Source: JBBRRP01 sp038251425
GTDB lineage: Bacteria; Myxococcota_A; Polyangia; Polyangiales; Polyangiaceae
Reading direction: 5' to 3'
Length of the DNA: 64,000 nucleotides
Assembly: GCA_038251425.1 (NCBI GenBank)
Contig: JBBSBI010000001.1
Coordinates: 1 to 64,000 of the forward strand
The translations under genes were made by a program, and so were the position numbers. Below the pieces are notes generated by a model. That model searched no databases and was not told the DNA's origin. It saw only the letters and a list, made by a program, of their open reading frames with translations. Positions 52,201 to 59,742 of this stretch are shown here, in pieces; position 1 is the stretch's first letter; the number at the start of each line of letters is the position of its first letter.

Positions 52201-52845
52201 GTGGTTGAAATCCCATGGATCGAGGTGCGCGAAGTCACTCGCTTGTTTGGCGCCACGGCTGCCCTTCGGGGAGTCAGCGCGCGCTTCGAAGCGGGCACGA
52301 TCACCTTCATCCGAGGTTCCAACGGTGCAGGTAAGAGCACCTTGCTCGCTATCTTAGGCACGATGCTTTCGCCAACGCGCGGCCGCGTTTGGTACGAACC
52401 CGTGGGCGAAGACAAACAGGCGATTCGCAGTCAGCTGGGTTGGGTCGCCCACGATTCTCTCTGTTATCCAGAGCTGAGCGGACGTGAGAACGTGGAGTTG
52501 GCTGCACGCATGTTCGGCGTGGACCCCGCGTTGGGCTGGCAGCGCGTGGCAGCTCGCGTTGGGACGGAAGGGTTTGGTGAAAGACCGTTCGGCACTCTCA
52601 GCCGAGGGCAACGCCAGAGGATCGCACTCGGGCGAGCATTAGTTCATTCCCCAGCGGTTTTGCTGTTGGATGAGCCCTGGAGCGGACTCGACCAGGCCAG
52701 CAGTGATCGGCTGGCAACGATCGCTGGCGAGGAGCGTGACCGTGGAGCCATCGTGGTCATTATCGCGCATGGCGAAGAGTGGTCGAAGCGCCTCAATGCG
52801 CGTTCAATTTTCGTAGAGCGCGGCAAGATCGTTGAGTCGGCATAG
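52201..52845 (+). CDS. ABC transporter ATP-binding protein, CcmA-like
   Basis: The 214-aa ATPase has Walker A GSNGAGKSTLLAIL, the signature LSRGQRQRIALGRAL, Walker B VLLLDEPWSGLD, and the switch His in VVIIAHGEEW. Its short length and the LDEPWSGLD segment resemble CcmA, the heme-exporter ATPase, but no permease or cytochrome-maturation gene is next to it, so the assignment is only family-level. GTG 52201 follows a GGAAG. It is divergent from the MoxR operon and converges with bioD. Confidence 0.85.
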   Translation: MVEIPWIEVREVTRLFGATAALRGVSARFEAGTITFIRGSNGAGKSTLLAILGTMLSPTRGRVWYEPVGEDKQAIRSQLGWVAHDSLCYPELSGRENVELAARMFGVDPALGWQRVAARVGTEGFGERPFGTLSRGQRQRIALGRALVHSPAVLLLDEPWSGLDQASSDRLATIAGEERDRGAIVVIIAHGEEWSKRLNARSIFVERGKIVESA

Positions 52846-52904
52846 CAACGGCGCGCGTCGGACAGAATCCCCGACGAACCCCTGACGTACGTTCGTGGCC
52901 AGGC

Positions 52905-53677
52905 TCATGCCAACAGCAAGAGCTGCTCAGCCAGGGTGGATAACTGCTCGGGACGGTCTCGCTCAGCAGACCAAAGTCGCGTGAGGGGTGAGAGCTCGAA
53001 CATTCCTCGCAGCCGCTGAAGCTCTCGCAGATTGGTCCCGGTACTCGGATCGGGAAGCGCCGCCTGACTGAGAATAATATGCTGCACGCTCACGCCCCGA
53101 CTTTTGAGCGCGGGCACCACCGCTCCCACGTCATGGAGCACCCCAAGTCGATCCGCCGCGACCAGGATCACGACGTCGGGATTGAGTGAAACGGTAAGGT
53201 CCACGTTGGTGTGCCTGGGGGACAAGGGCGAAAAAGCGCCGCCAGCGGTTTCGATGAAACACCAAGTGGGGCCCAAGACGGAGGGGCGAACGTGCCGTGT
53301 CTCGTCGTCCACTGCCAGTTCCCCACGAGCCCGAACAGCCGCTTCATTTCGACGGACCCAAGCCTGGATGGCTGGGAGTTCAATCTCCCGGCCGCTGCTT
53401 GCTGCCGCGAGGTGAGGGGATATACCGTCCAGAAAACCCAATAGCGGGTGCGCGTTGAGCGGAACCGTCCATCCACTAGCAGCTTCAAGTTGAGGCGCAT
53501 CGCTCCCCCGAGGCGGCCGCTCTCCCGGTCCAGGAACCGCACTCAGCCCAGATTCAACTGGCTTGAGCGCCAGCGCCTGCCCAGCGGAATTGAGCTCGCG
53601 CAGCGCTGAGACCAGAGCGACCGTCACCCGGTCTTGCCCACGCCAGTGCCGGCTCCAAGAACTACGACGCGCGGCAT
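52905..53677 (-). pseudogene. bioD: Dethiobiotin synthetase, interrupted by a single-base frameshift
   Basis: The ATG at 53677, inside the end of bioF, starts MPRVVVLGAGTGVGKT, the BioD P-loop, but the next codons are GGG TGA (stop at 53624-53626). The rest of BioD continues in another frame from GTG 53627: VTVALVSALRELNSAGQALALKPVESG, WCFIETAGGAFSPLSP and the C-terminal domain. Adding one base, most simply a G in the run at 53627-53629, restores GKTGVTVAL. BioD closes the ureido ring of dethiobiotin in biotin synthesis. It may be a real mutation, a recoding site or a sequencing error. Downstream partner of bioF. Confidence 0.85.
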
Positions 53678-54843
53678 ACTGCTGCGAGCTCCTTCACCAG
53701 ACGTTCTGAGCTTGCCTGGCTGAGGCTCGCTTGAAGTGTGATTCTTAGCCGCTCGGTCCCAGGCGGCACCGTCGGAGAACGAATCGCCTGGGCCAGAATT
53801 CCACGCTCTGCGAGTCGGGCAGCAGCATTCAACACGCGCTCGTTTCGCGGCATCAACACCGGGATGATGGGTCCGAACGACTTACCGACTGGAACATCTG
53901 ACTGCTGGAGGCCCGCGCGGATCTCCTGAGCCAGCGCCGCCAGGCGTGCCCGCTCAGCCTCCATGTTCTGGGCTTGTTTCACGTGAAACAGGGATATCTG
54001 GGAAAGCAGCGGTGATGGGGCCGTCGAGAAGACGAAACTTCGAGCTCGATTCCAAAGCAAGTTGCGAAGGCTTGTCGAACCAGCCACAAAGGCGCCTTGG
54101 CTCCCGACTGCCTTTCCCAAGGTCCCGATGATGGCATCCGGGCGAACTCCCGCGAGCGAACAGAGACCAGCACCTGCCGCCCCCATAACACCCAAGGCGT
54201 GCGCCTCATCCACAATCAATCCAGCTCCGTAGCGTTGGCAAACTGCCGCCACCCGAGCGAGCTCCGGACCGTCTCCATCCATGCTGAAGTAGGACTCGGT
54301 GACGAACCATCGGGGCTGCTCAGGCGGAAGCTCAGAGAGCAACCGCTCTAACGCAAGCAAGTCCAGGTGCGGAACCTTGAGCACTCGGGCACGGCTCAGC
54401 CGGCAGCCGTCAACAATCGAGGCGTGGTTGAGCGCGTCGCTCAGAATCACGTCGCCTTCTCCAGCCACCGCTCCCAAGACGCCAAGGTTCGCGGCGAAAC
54501 CACTGCTGAAAAGCAATGCAGCTTCAGCACCGACCCAATCGGCCAATGACCCTTCTAGGTCCACATGTGCACGGTGACTGCCATGCACTAGCCGCGAAGC
54601 GCCGCTCCCGGCCGGTGCGGAACCGTGGGCGTTGTGCCCGGCTGTTTCACGTGAAACAGCAGCTGGCGCTTCACGGTGGGTAAGCGCTAGGTAATCGTTG
54701 CTGCTGGCATCAATGAATGCGACGCCGAGTGCCTCTGCGGCGGCCTTTGCACGACGCCGAGCTGAGCCATCGTCAGGCACTCGAAACAAGCCGCGCTGCT
54801 CCAAGGCCTGCAACTCCTCGTCAATGGCGTGTGGATGCACCAC
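53662..54843 (-). CDS. bioF: 8-amino-7-oxononanoate synthase
   Basis: A PLP enzyme that condenses pimeloyl-thioester with alanine, the first committed step of biotin ring assembly. The 393-aa protein shows GSGASRLVHGSHRAH, DALNHASIVDGCRLS, TESYFSMDGD, IVDEAHALGVMG with the PLP-stacking residues, and the Schiff-base Lys in IGTLGKAVGSQGAF. GTG 54843 is the start. Two 16-base parS-type sites lie inside the gene, encoding SRET and FHVK segments that may be insertions. It overlaps the start of the frameshifted bioD by 16 bases. Confidence 0.94.
   Translation of the reverse strand: MVHPHAIDEELQALEQRGLFRVPDDGSARRRAKAAAEALGVAFIDASSNDYLALTHREAPAAVSRETAGHNAHGSAPAGSGASRLVHGSHRAHVDLEGSLADWVGAEAALLFSSGFAANLGVLGAVAGEGDVILSDALNHASIVDGCRLSRARVLKVPHLDLLALERLLSELPPEQPRWFVTESYFSMDGDGPELARVAAVCQRYGAGLIVDEAHALGVMGAAGAGLCSLAGVRPDAIIGTLGKAVGSQGAFVAGSTSLRNLLWNRARSFVFSTAPSPLLSQISLFHVKQAQNMEAERARLAALAQEIRAGLQQSDVPVGKSFGPIIPVLMPRNERVLNAAARLAERGILAQAIRSPTVPPGTERLRITLQASLSQASSERLVKELAAVCRAS
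53975..53990. promoter_or_regulatory. parS-type ParB-binding site 1
   Basis: TGTTTCACGTGAAACA is the canonical 16-base palindrome bound by chromosomal ParB/Spo0J proteins in many phyla. Exact match; located within bioF, encoding LFHVKQ. Confidence 0.85.
54643..54658. promoter_or_regulatory. parS-type ParB-binding site 2
   Basis: A second exact TGTTTCACGTGAAACA, 652 bases after the first and extended to a 20-base palindrome (54641-54660) by flanking GC and GC. Within bioF, encoding AVSRETA. Confidence 0.86.
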
Positions 54844-55167
54844 CCGGATTTAGCAGCTACGGAGCGAATGAGGTGACGGAATTTGAGGTGCTATCACCGA
54901 GAAGATCACTGCCAGCAGGCACCCATGCGGCTCAGTCGCTTTCCTCAATATCCCAGAAGGTTGTTGTTCGAGGGCGCCCTGTTTTATAAGGACTCATATG
55001 TCCTAATACAATATCCTTTCATTTCAAATATTTACTGAGGCATCGGCAAATGATGCGCCACCCACGTTCACGATGGAAAGCGAGCCCGCACTCCCTGGCT
55101 CTACCCAAAAGCCGAGCGCTGTCGTGAAAGCGTGCGTTCCACTGATTAAAAGGATACGCTCGTCTCT
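54844..55167. other. Intergenic region with an AT-rich segment and an inverted repeat
   Basis: This 324-base gap between divergent bioF and the TetR gene holds no convincing ORF. Positions about 54981-55035 are unusually AT-rich for this window. They contain AGGAC-N6-GTCCT (54989-55004) with CATATG at the centre. It could be the shared promoter/operator of bioF and the regulator. Confidence 0.5.
54989..55004. promoter_or_regulatory. Inverted repeat AGGAC-N6-GTCCT (candidate TetR operator)
   Basis: Five-base arms around TCATAT, in the AT-rich segment between bioF and the TetR gene, 164 bases before the regulator's ATG. Size and symmetry fit an operator for a TetR dimer, but only one copy is seen. 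Confidence 0.4.
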
Positions 55168-55785
55168 ATGGAGCGCTTCGAGGAAGAGCTGCTGGCACCG
55201 GGACGCGGCCAGCATGATCGTCTTCTTCCGCGCCCTGAACGCAGCCAGCAGCAACGGAGGCGCTTGCTCAGAGCCGTGGCCATCTCATTCTCGCAGCCCG
55301 GCGACGCGACAGTGCAATCGGTTGTGAAGATTGCGGGTGTTTCACGAAACACCTTCTATGAACACTTCGAGAATATTGAGCCGGCGCTGGCAGGGGCGGC
55401 GGAATTTGCGGGTGAGCTCCTTGAGCACGCGCTCGCTCGCAGGCTGGAAGTGGAACGCACGCCAGTCGCCCGATTTAGAGCACTCGTGAGCGAGAGTTTT
55501 GACTGGTTGCAGAGAGAACAGGCATGGGCGGAAATTCTCGCACGGAAACCAGGAGGCGGCGCCGCACCGAACCTTTCGGTGCTTGGAAAGGTTCTGCAGA
55601 AGACCTTGCGTTCGTGTTTGACGAGTGCCTGGCGAGATATGCGGCTTCAGGGTAACATCAGGCCGGTGCGGCTGGTTGCGGCTGTCGTCTCGCTTGAGGA
55701 GCTTCTCCGCCTGTATGCCCACGCCAAGCTGGAGCCAGAACTCGAGGACGAAATCGTGGCGGTGCTAGTAGGGCTATTCCACTGA
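55168..55785 (+). CDS. TetR-family transcriptional regulator
   Basis: The 205-aa product has a TetR-type HTH: LLRAVAISFSQPGDATVQSVVKIAGVSRNTFYEHFENIEPAL at about residues 34-75, with the family's recognition helix VSRNTFYEHF. The helical ligand-binding domain is divergent and gives no clue to the inducer. The N-terminus before the HTH is long and Arg/Gln-rich. It is divergently oriented to bioF, so regulation of bioF-bioD or of itself through the intergenic inverted repeat is possible but unproven. Confidence 0.85.
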   Translation: MERFEEELLAPGRGQHDRLLPRPERSQQQRRRLLRAVAISFSQPGDATVQSVVKIAGVSRNTFYEHFENIEPALAGAAEFAGELLEHALARRLEVERTPVARFRALVSESFDWLQREQAWAEILARKPGGGAAPNLSVLGKVLQKTLRSCLTSAWRDMRLQGNIRPVRLVAAVVSLEELLRLYAHAKLEPELEDEIVAVLVGLFH

Positions 55786-55861
55786 AGTTTCTGGCTACGG
55801 CTAAAGCTGCAAGGCTTCGAAGCTTTCCATTCCGGGGTCGGGGTGCTACCGTCAGCAGCCA

Positions 55862-56209
55862 ATGGCCGAGAGCGCGATTGAACTGCAGGTGGGTGGGCAA
55901 AGCTACCGAGTAGTTTCGCGCTCCACCGACGAGGAGCTGAAGCGCTTAGCCAAAGTTGTGGACACCAAGCTCCGTGATTTGGTTCCGAGCGGTCGCCAAA
56001 TCCCAACCCAGGCTTTGTTACTGGTGGCGATGGCGCTGGCTCACGAAGTGGAGGCAGAGCGCGAGCGACGCATCGAAATCGAGAGGCGCTCCAAGGAGCT
56101 ACTCTCAAGCATGTTGACGCGGATCGATGCTGCCATCGAAACCTGTGACCTGACTGAAGAACAGCTACTGCGTGGACAGCCTGCTTTGGCCCCGCAACAC
56201 GACACCTAA
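55862..56209 (+). CDS. zapA: Cell division protein ZapA
   Basis: The 115-aa protein matches ZapA, which binds and cross-links FtsZ filaments at the division site. The N-terminal beta strand and turn (IELQVGGQSYRVVSRSTDEELKRLAKVVDTKL) are typical, followed by the long helix QALLLVAMALAHEVEAERERR that forms the antiparallel coiled-coil dimer. ATG 55862 is the start. No 6S RNA-like structure is evident in the short gap after it. Confidence 0.85.
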   Translation: MAESAIELQVGGQSYRVVSRSTDEELKRLAKVVDTKLRDLVPSGRQIPTQALLLVAMALAHEVEAERERRIEIERRSKELLSSMLTRIDAAIETCDLTEEQLLRGQPALAPQHDT

Positions 56210-56237
56210 GCCGCGAAGTGGACTAGCTAGACGAAGC

Positions 56238-56960
56238 TCACGGCCCGACGACAGGAGCTTGCCTGCAAACCCCGCTGCTGCCCGCGCAAAGCCTGCAATC
56301 GACGGGTTCGTCCACACCGAACTGACAGGTTGGATCGACCATCACGTCCGGCCCAGCCGTGCAGACACCCGTGGCATCCAAAGCTGCCGCTGGATACCGA
56401 ATCAAACATCCGTTGCAAACTTCGATCGTGTACAGAAACTCGGCCGATTGAACGTCGACTCCACCCAGCGTCTTTCCAAACACGCGGACGTGCGCGATGT
56501 AGACCTGACCAGGGTCGCCCACCGAGCCAGGAAGCAGTGTCGCGAAAAACACTCCGCGCCCAGGTTCACGACCGTTGCCGGGATTGACAAATCCAGTGCC
56601 CGGAGTGGTGTACTCAGCGATCGCAGTGCCCGTGGATGTAGTGACCCGAACAATGGCGCCTTCTAGGCTGATGCGCGACGTTTCCACCCTGAGCCGCTCG
56701 GGATCCGAACGCTGCACCAGCTGATTGCCGACGAGCAAAGCTGCTGTGTAGGGGACCTCGCCGAACACCCGATCCACCACACCAGTGCCAAGTAGAGTGG
56801 AGCCGGCATCTGCCTTAAAAACGCAGGCTGGAGCCTCGGGCTGCAAGACGCCCTCAATGTAGAGTGAGGTTTCTTGATCTGTACAGCTTGCCGCAGAGGC
56901 GGCGGCCCCGAGGATCAGGAATGAACTAGCTAGAAAACCTCGAGTGAGCGGATGCGCCAT
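56238..56960 (-). CDS. Hypothetical Cys-containing lipoprotein
   Basis: ATG 56960 gives MAHPLTRGFLASSFLILGAAASAASC, a lipobox. The mature protein is beta-rich (VPYTAALLVGNQLVQR, ISLEGAIVRVTTSTGTAIAEY) and ends in a Cys-rich tail (CNGC, VCTAG, TCQFG, DCRLCAGSSGVC) likely to form disulfides in the periplasm or on the surface. No family is recognised. It converges on zapA and stands alone. Confidence 0.75.
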   Translation of the reverse strand: MAHPLTRGFLASSFLILGAAASAASCTDQETSLYIEGVLQPEAPACVFKADAGSTLLGTGVVDRVFGEVPYTAALLVGNQLVQRSDPERLRVETSRISLEGAIVRVTTSTGTAIAEYTTPGTGFVNPGNGREPGRGVFFATLLPGSVGDPGQVYIAHVRVFGKTLGGVDVQSAEFLYTIEVCNGCLIRYPAAALDATGVCTAGPDVMVDPTCQFGVDEPVDCRLCAGSSGVCRQAPVVGP

Positions 56961-57153
56961 GGTGTCGAATCGTAAAGGCAAGTGAGAGCGTTCAACGCCC
57001 TCCGACTAGAGTGTATCGAGGCTTTTGCGTGGACGCCAATATTCCGGGCAAGCGTACAGAGTGTGCTTACCGAAGCACCGCCAATAAACGGCAGTTTTAT
57101 AGACTGGCTCAGCCCACGCCCAAGGACTGGCGCTCGGGCCAAAGTCTTCCGTG

Positions 57154-58758
57154 CTAGCCAGAAAGCGAATCCGCGAGCTCCGCGGTGAGGCGCTCCAGCT
57201 CGGATAGGGCAAGCATCACAGTGGCAACCTCGCCCACGCCTTTGGCGACCACGAAGCGCAGTTTGTCGCCGGTTCGTTTCTTGTCGCGTACCAGGAGCTT
57301 CACGGCACTCCTCAGCTTGTCTGGGTCGAGTGTCGTTGGGAGCTGTAGCTGAGCGAGCGTGTGGCGTACTTCCGTCGTCAAAGCTTGGGGCGTTAATCCG
57401 AGACGTTCCCCGATCTTGAGGGCCGCAACCAAACCCAGACTGACGGCTTCACCGTGAGTGAGCGCCGTGTAACCCGCATCGGATTCGAGTGCATGACCGA
57501 TCGTGTGGCCGAGATTGAGCGTCGCACGGACGCCGCTCTCGCGTTGATCAACGCTCACGACGTGCGCCTTCACACGTATGGAGCGGCGCACCAAATCTTC
57601 TACGCGCGCGGGCTCGCGTGCCAAGATCGAGGCACTTTCGTCGCGGCAAATTGCAAAAAGTTGCGGATCGCCGATGAGCCCCGCTTTGACGACCTCGGCC
57701 AAGCCACTCACGAAGCCACGCGGCGACTCGGTGCTGAGGAGATCCACATCACACAGCACGCGTTTCGGCTGCCAAAAAGCCCCGACGGAGTTCTTGGCGT
57801 CCTTGAAATCGATAGCTGTTTTGCCTCCAACAGCTGCATCCACCATGGACAGAAGCGTTGTTGGCAGCGCCACCCATGCCACGCCGCGCATCCAAGTGGC
57901 CGCCGCAAACCCTGCCATATCCGTGACAACGCCGCCTCCTAACGCCACCACCAAGCTCTTGCGATCCAGCGCGTGCGCGTGCGCGGCGTCCCAGATTTGG
58001 CTGAGCCCCGCCACGTTCTTGTGGAGTTCGCCTGGCTCAAGTTCGCACACCCCCACCGCTCGGCCCTGGCTGACGGCTGCCAAGACCTCTGATCCGTGGA
58101 GTTGAAAGACTGTCCGATCCGTGACGAGCAGGGCGGAGGTGTGGGCTGCCAAGAGATTGGGCAGGCGCTTCACGAGCAGGCCCCGGCCCACCTCGACCGC
58201 GTAGGAGTGCTCCTCGGCAGCCACGGCTATCGGATCGGTGCGCCAAACCTCCAGCACCTGTTCAACCAACGACCCAACATCAGCGTCATCGGTTTCGAGC
58301 ACGGCATGTGCCTCGAAGTAGCTGCGGGCGCGGATTTCGAGCAGGGACTGGGCGCGTGCTTCCACGTCAGCGCCTTCTAAGAGCGGCCTTCCACCCTTTG
58401 CCGCGACTCGCACGGCTACGGTTCGTGGACTGACCATCAACGTGACCACGACTGCGTCGCGCAGCGCGCGGACTCGCACGTCACGCTGGAGCAGCGCCCC
58501 GCCGCCAAGCGCCACTACGGGAGGACTTGGGAAACGCGTTTGCCAGCCGTTGAGCAGCGCTTGCAGTTGCTCTGCTTCGACTTTGCGGAAGGCGACCTCA
58601 CCGTGTTCTTTAAAGAACGCGTCGATGCTGGTCTGGAGGATCGCTTCGATCTCACTGTCCAGATCTACGAACGGACTGCCCGTACGCTCTGCCAGCCTGC
58701 GTCCAACACTGGACTTGCCGGAAGCCATGAAACCGTTCAAAAGCAGGGGTCGTTGCAT
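57154..58758 (-). CDS. aroK-aroB: Shikimate kinase-3-dehydroquinate synthase fusion
   Basis: One 534-aa polypeptide carries two shikimate-pathway enzymes. Residues 1-170 are shikimate kinase: P-loop GFMASGKSSVGRRLAE, DLDSEIE, and the ALGGGALL segment. From about 175 is 3-dehydroquinate synthase: LVVALGGGVVTDMAGFAAATWMRGV, LPTTLLSMVDAAVGGKTAID, the zinc-binding Glu and His in GLAEVVKAGLIG, LNLGHTIGHALE and LTHGEAVSLGL. Both catalytic sets look intact. The two enzymes act at separate steps of the pathway and are normally adjacent genes (aroK-aroB). ATG 58758 is the start. Confidence 0.95.
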   Translation of the reverse strand: MQRPLLLNGFMASGKSSVGRRLAERTGSPFVDLDSEIEAILQTSIDAFFKEHGEVAFRKVEAEQLQALLNGWQTRFPSPPVVALGGGALLQRDVRVRALRDAVVVTLMVSPRTVAVRVAAKGGRPLLEGADVEARAQSLLEIRARSYFEAHAVLETDDADVGSLVEQVLEVWRTDPIAVAAEEHSYAVEVGRGLLVKRLPNLLAAHTSALLVTDRTVFQLHGSEVLAAVSQGRAVGVCELEPGELHKNVAGLSQIWDAAHAHALDRKSLVVALGGGVVTDMAGFAAATWMRGVAWVALPTTLLSMVDAAVGGKTAIDFKDAKNSVGAFWQPKRVLCDVDLLSTESPRGFVSGLAEVVKAGLIGDPQLFAICRDESASILAREPARVEDLVRRSIRVKAHVVSVDQRESGVRATLNLGHTIGHALESDAGYTALTHGEAVSLGLVAALKIGERLGLTPQALTTEVRHTLAQLQLPTTLDPDKLRSAVKLLVRDKKRTGDKLRFVVAKGVGEVATVMLALSELERLTAELADSLSG

Positions 58759-58900
58759 CGCTCGATCCGAAATTGCGGGGGGTATGAGAGGGGTGGTTGG
58801 GACTCTCTACGCCGTTCGGCCACAGCCTGGAACTGGTTCGAACTAAAAAGCCCGCGCGTAGCCAGTCCGCCGGGTGTGTGGCACACTCAGGCCCTGCCTC

Positions 58901-59701
58901 ATGTCTCTTGTGTTCACCAAGTACGAAGGGCTCGGCAACGATTTCATCGTGGTCGACGCTATCGCTGCCAGCGTAACGCCCGAGCTGGCACGCAGCTTAT
59001 GTGACCGTAATTTGGGGATCGGCGCCGACGGCGTGCTCCTGGTGTTGCCTGCAGAAAGTGCCGAAGCTCGTGCCAGAATGCTGGTTCTCAACGCCGATGG
59101 CTCCCGCCCGCAAATGTGTGGCAACGGGCTGCGTTGCGTCGCGCTCCACTTAGCCCTGAGCGATCAACAGTCGAGCGTGAGCTACAGCATCGAAACCGAC
59201 TCTGGCCTGCGGCGCGCAGACGTGGTGCGCAACGGAACGCGGGCGGAAGTGAAGCTTGGGATGGGCAAAGCGCAAATCTTGGGCGAGCGCCGGCTCCAGG
59301 TGGATCGCGGGCAGTGCACTTTTCTTGAGGTTTCTGTGGGCAATCCCCACGCGGTCACCTTTGAGCCAGGCTTCGATACGATCGCGATTGATCGCATCGC
59401 GCCGCTGGTTTCTTCGAAGATTGAGGGAGGTGCCAACATTGAGTTTGTCGTGTTGAAGGACCCGGCACACATGGATCTGGTGGTTTGGGAGCGCGGGGTC
59501 GGGCGGACCTTAGCTTGCGGCACTGGGGCGGCAGCAGCGGCGGCAGCGGCGGCTGTGACGGGCCGAATCCCCTTCAATCAGGCAGTGCAAGTGAAGCTCC
59601 CGGGCGGCGTTTTGGAGCTGATCGTGCACGAATCGAGCCTAGAGGTGGATCTGAAGGGGCCGGCACGTCAGGTGTTCAAGGGCAAAATCAGCCTCGGTTA
59701 G
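58901..59701 (+). CDS. dapF: Diaminopimelate epimerase
   Basis: Interconverts LL- and meso-diaminopimelate for lysine and peptidoglycan synthesis. The 266-aa protein has FTKYEGLGNDFIVVD at the N-terminus. The two catalytic cysteines are in QMCGNGLRC (Cys73) and in the C-terminal LACGTGAAAAA. Both half-domains are intact. ATG 58901 (MSLVFTKYEG) is chosen over an upstream extension. Divergent from the aroK-aroB gene; the response-regulator gene follows after 41 bases. Confidence 0.96.
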   Translation: MSLVFTKYEGLGNDFIVVDAIAASVTPELARSLCDRNLGIGADGVLLVLPAESAEARARMLVLNADGSRPQMCGNGLRCVALHLALSDQQSSVSYSIETDSGLRRADVVRNGTRAEVKLGMGKAQILGERRLQVDRGQCTFLEVSVGNPHAVTFEPGFDTIAIDRIAPLVSSKIEGGANIEFVVLKDPAHMDLVVWERGVGRTLACGTGAAAAAAAAAVTGRIPFNQAVQVKLPGGVLELIVHESSLEVDLKGPARQVFKGKISLG

Positions 59702-59742
59702 CTCTGCTTCATCGCTCAAAATTCGGCCCAATTGGCGCTGGC

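Noticed and set aside
55336..55353. GGTGTTTC-AC-GAAACACC, resembling a third parS site
   Set aside because: The spacing lacks the central GT of parS, and it lies in the codons for VSRNTF of the TetR recognition helix, which naturally produce this sequence.
56210..56237. 6S RNA after zapA
   Set aside because: In some bacteria ssrS follows zapA, but only 28 bases separate zapA from the end of the next convergent gene.
58861..58900. Possible sigma54 promoter TGGCAC near dapF
   Set aside because: The required GC ten bases after GG is absent; the sequence is GGCACACTCAGGCC.
59485..59742. N-terminal extension of the response regulator into dapF
   Set aside because: That stretch overlaps well-supported dapF codons in another frame; the regulator's own sequence begins after the dapF stop.
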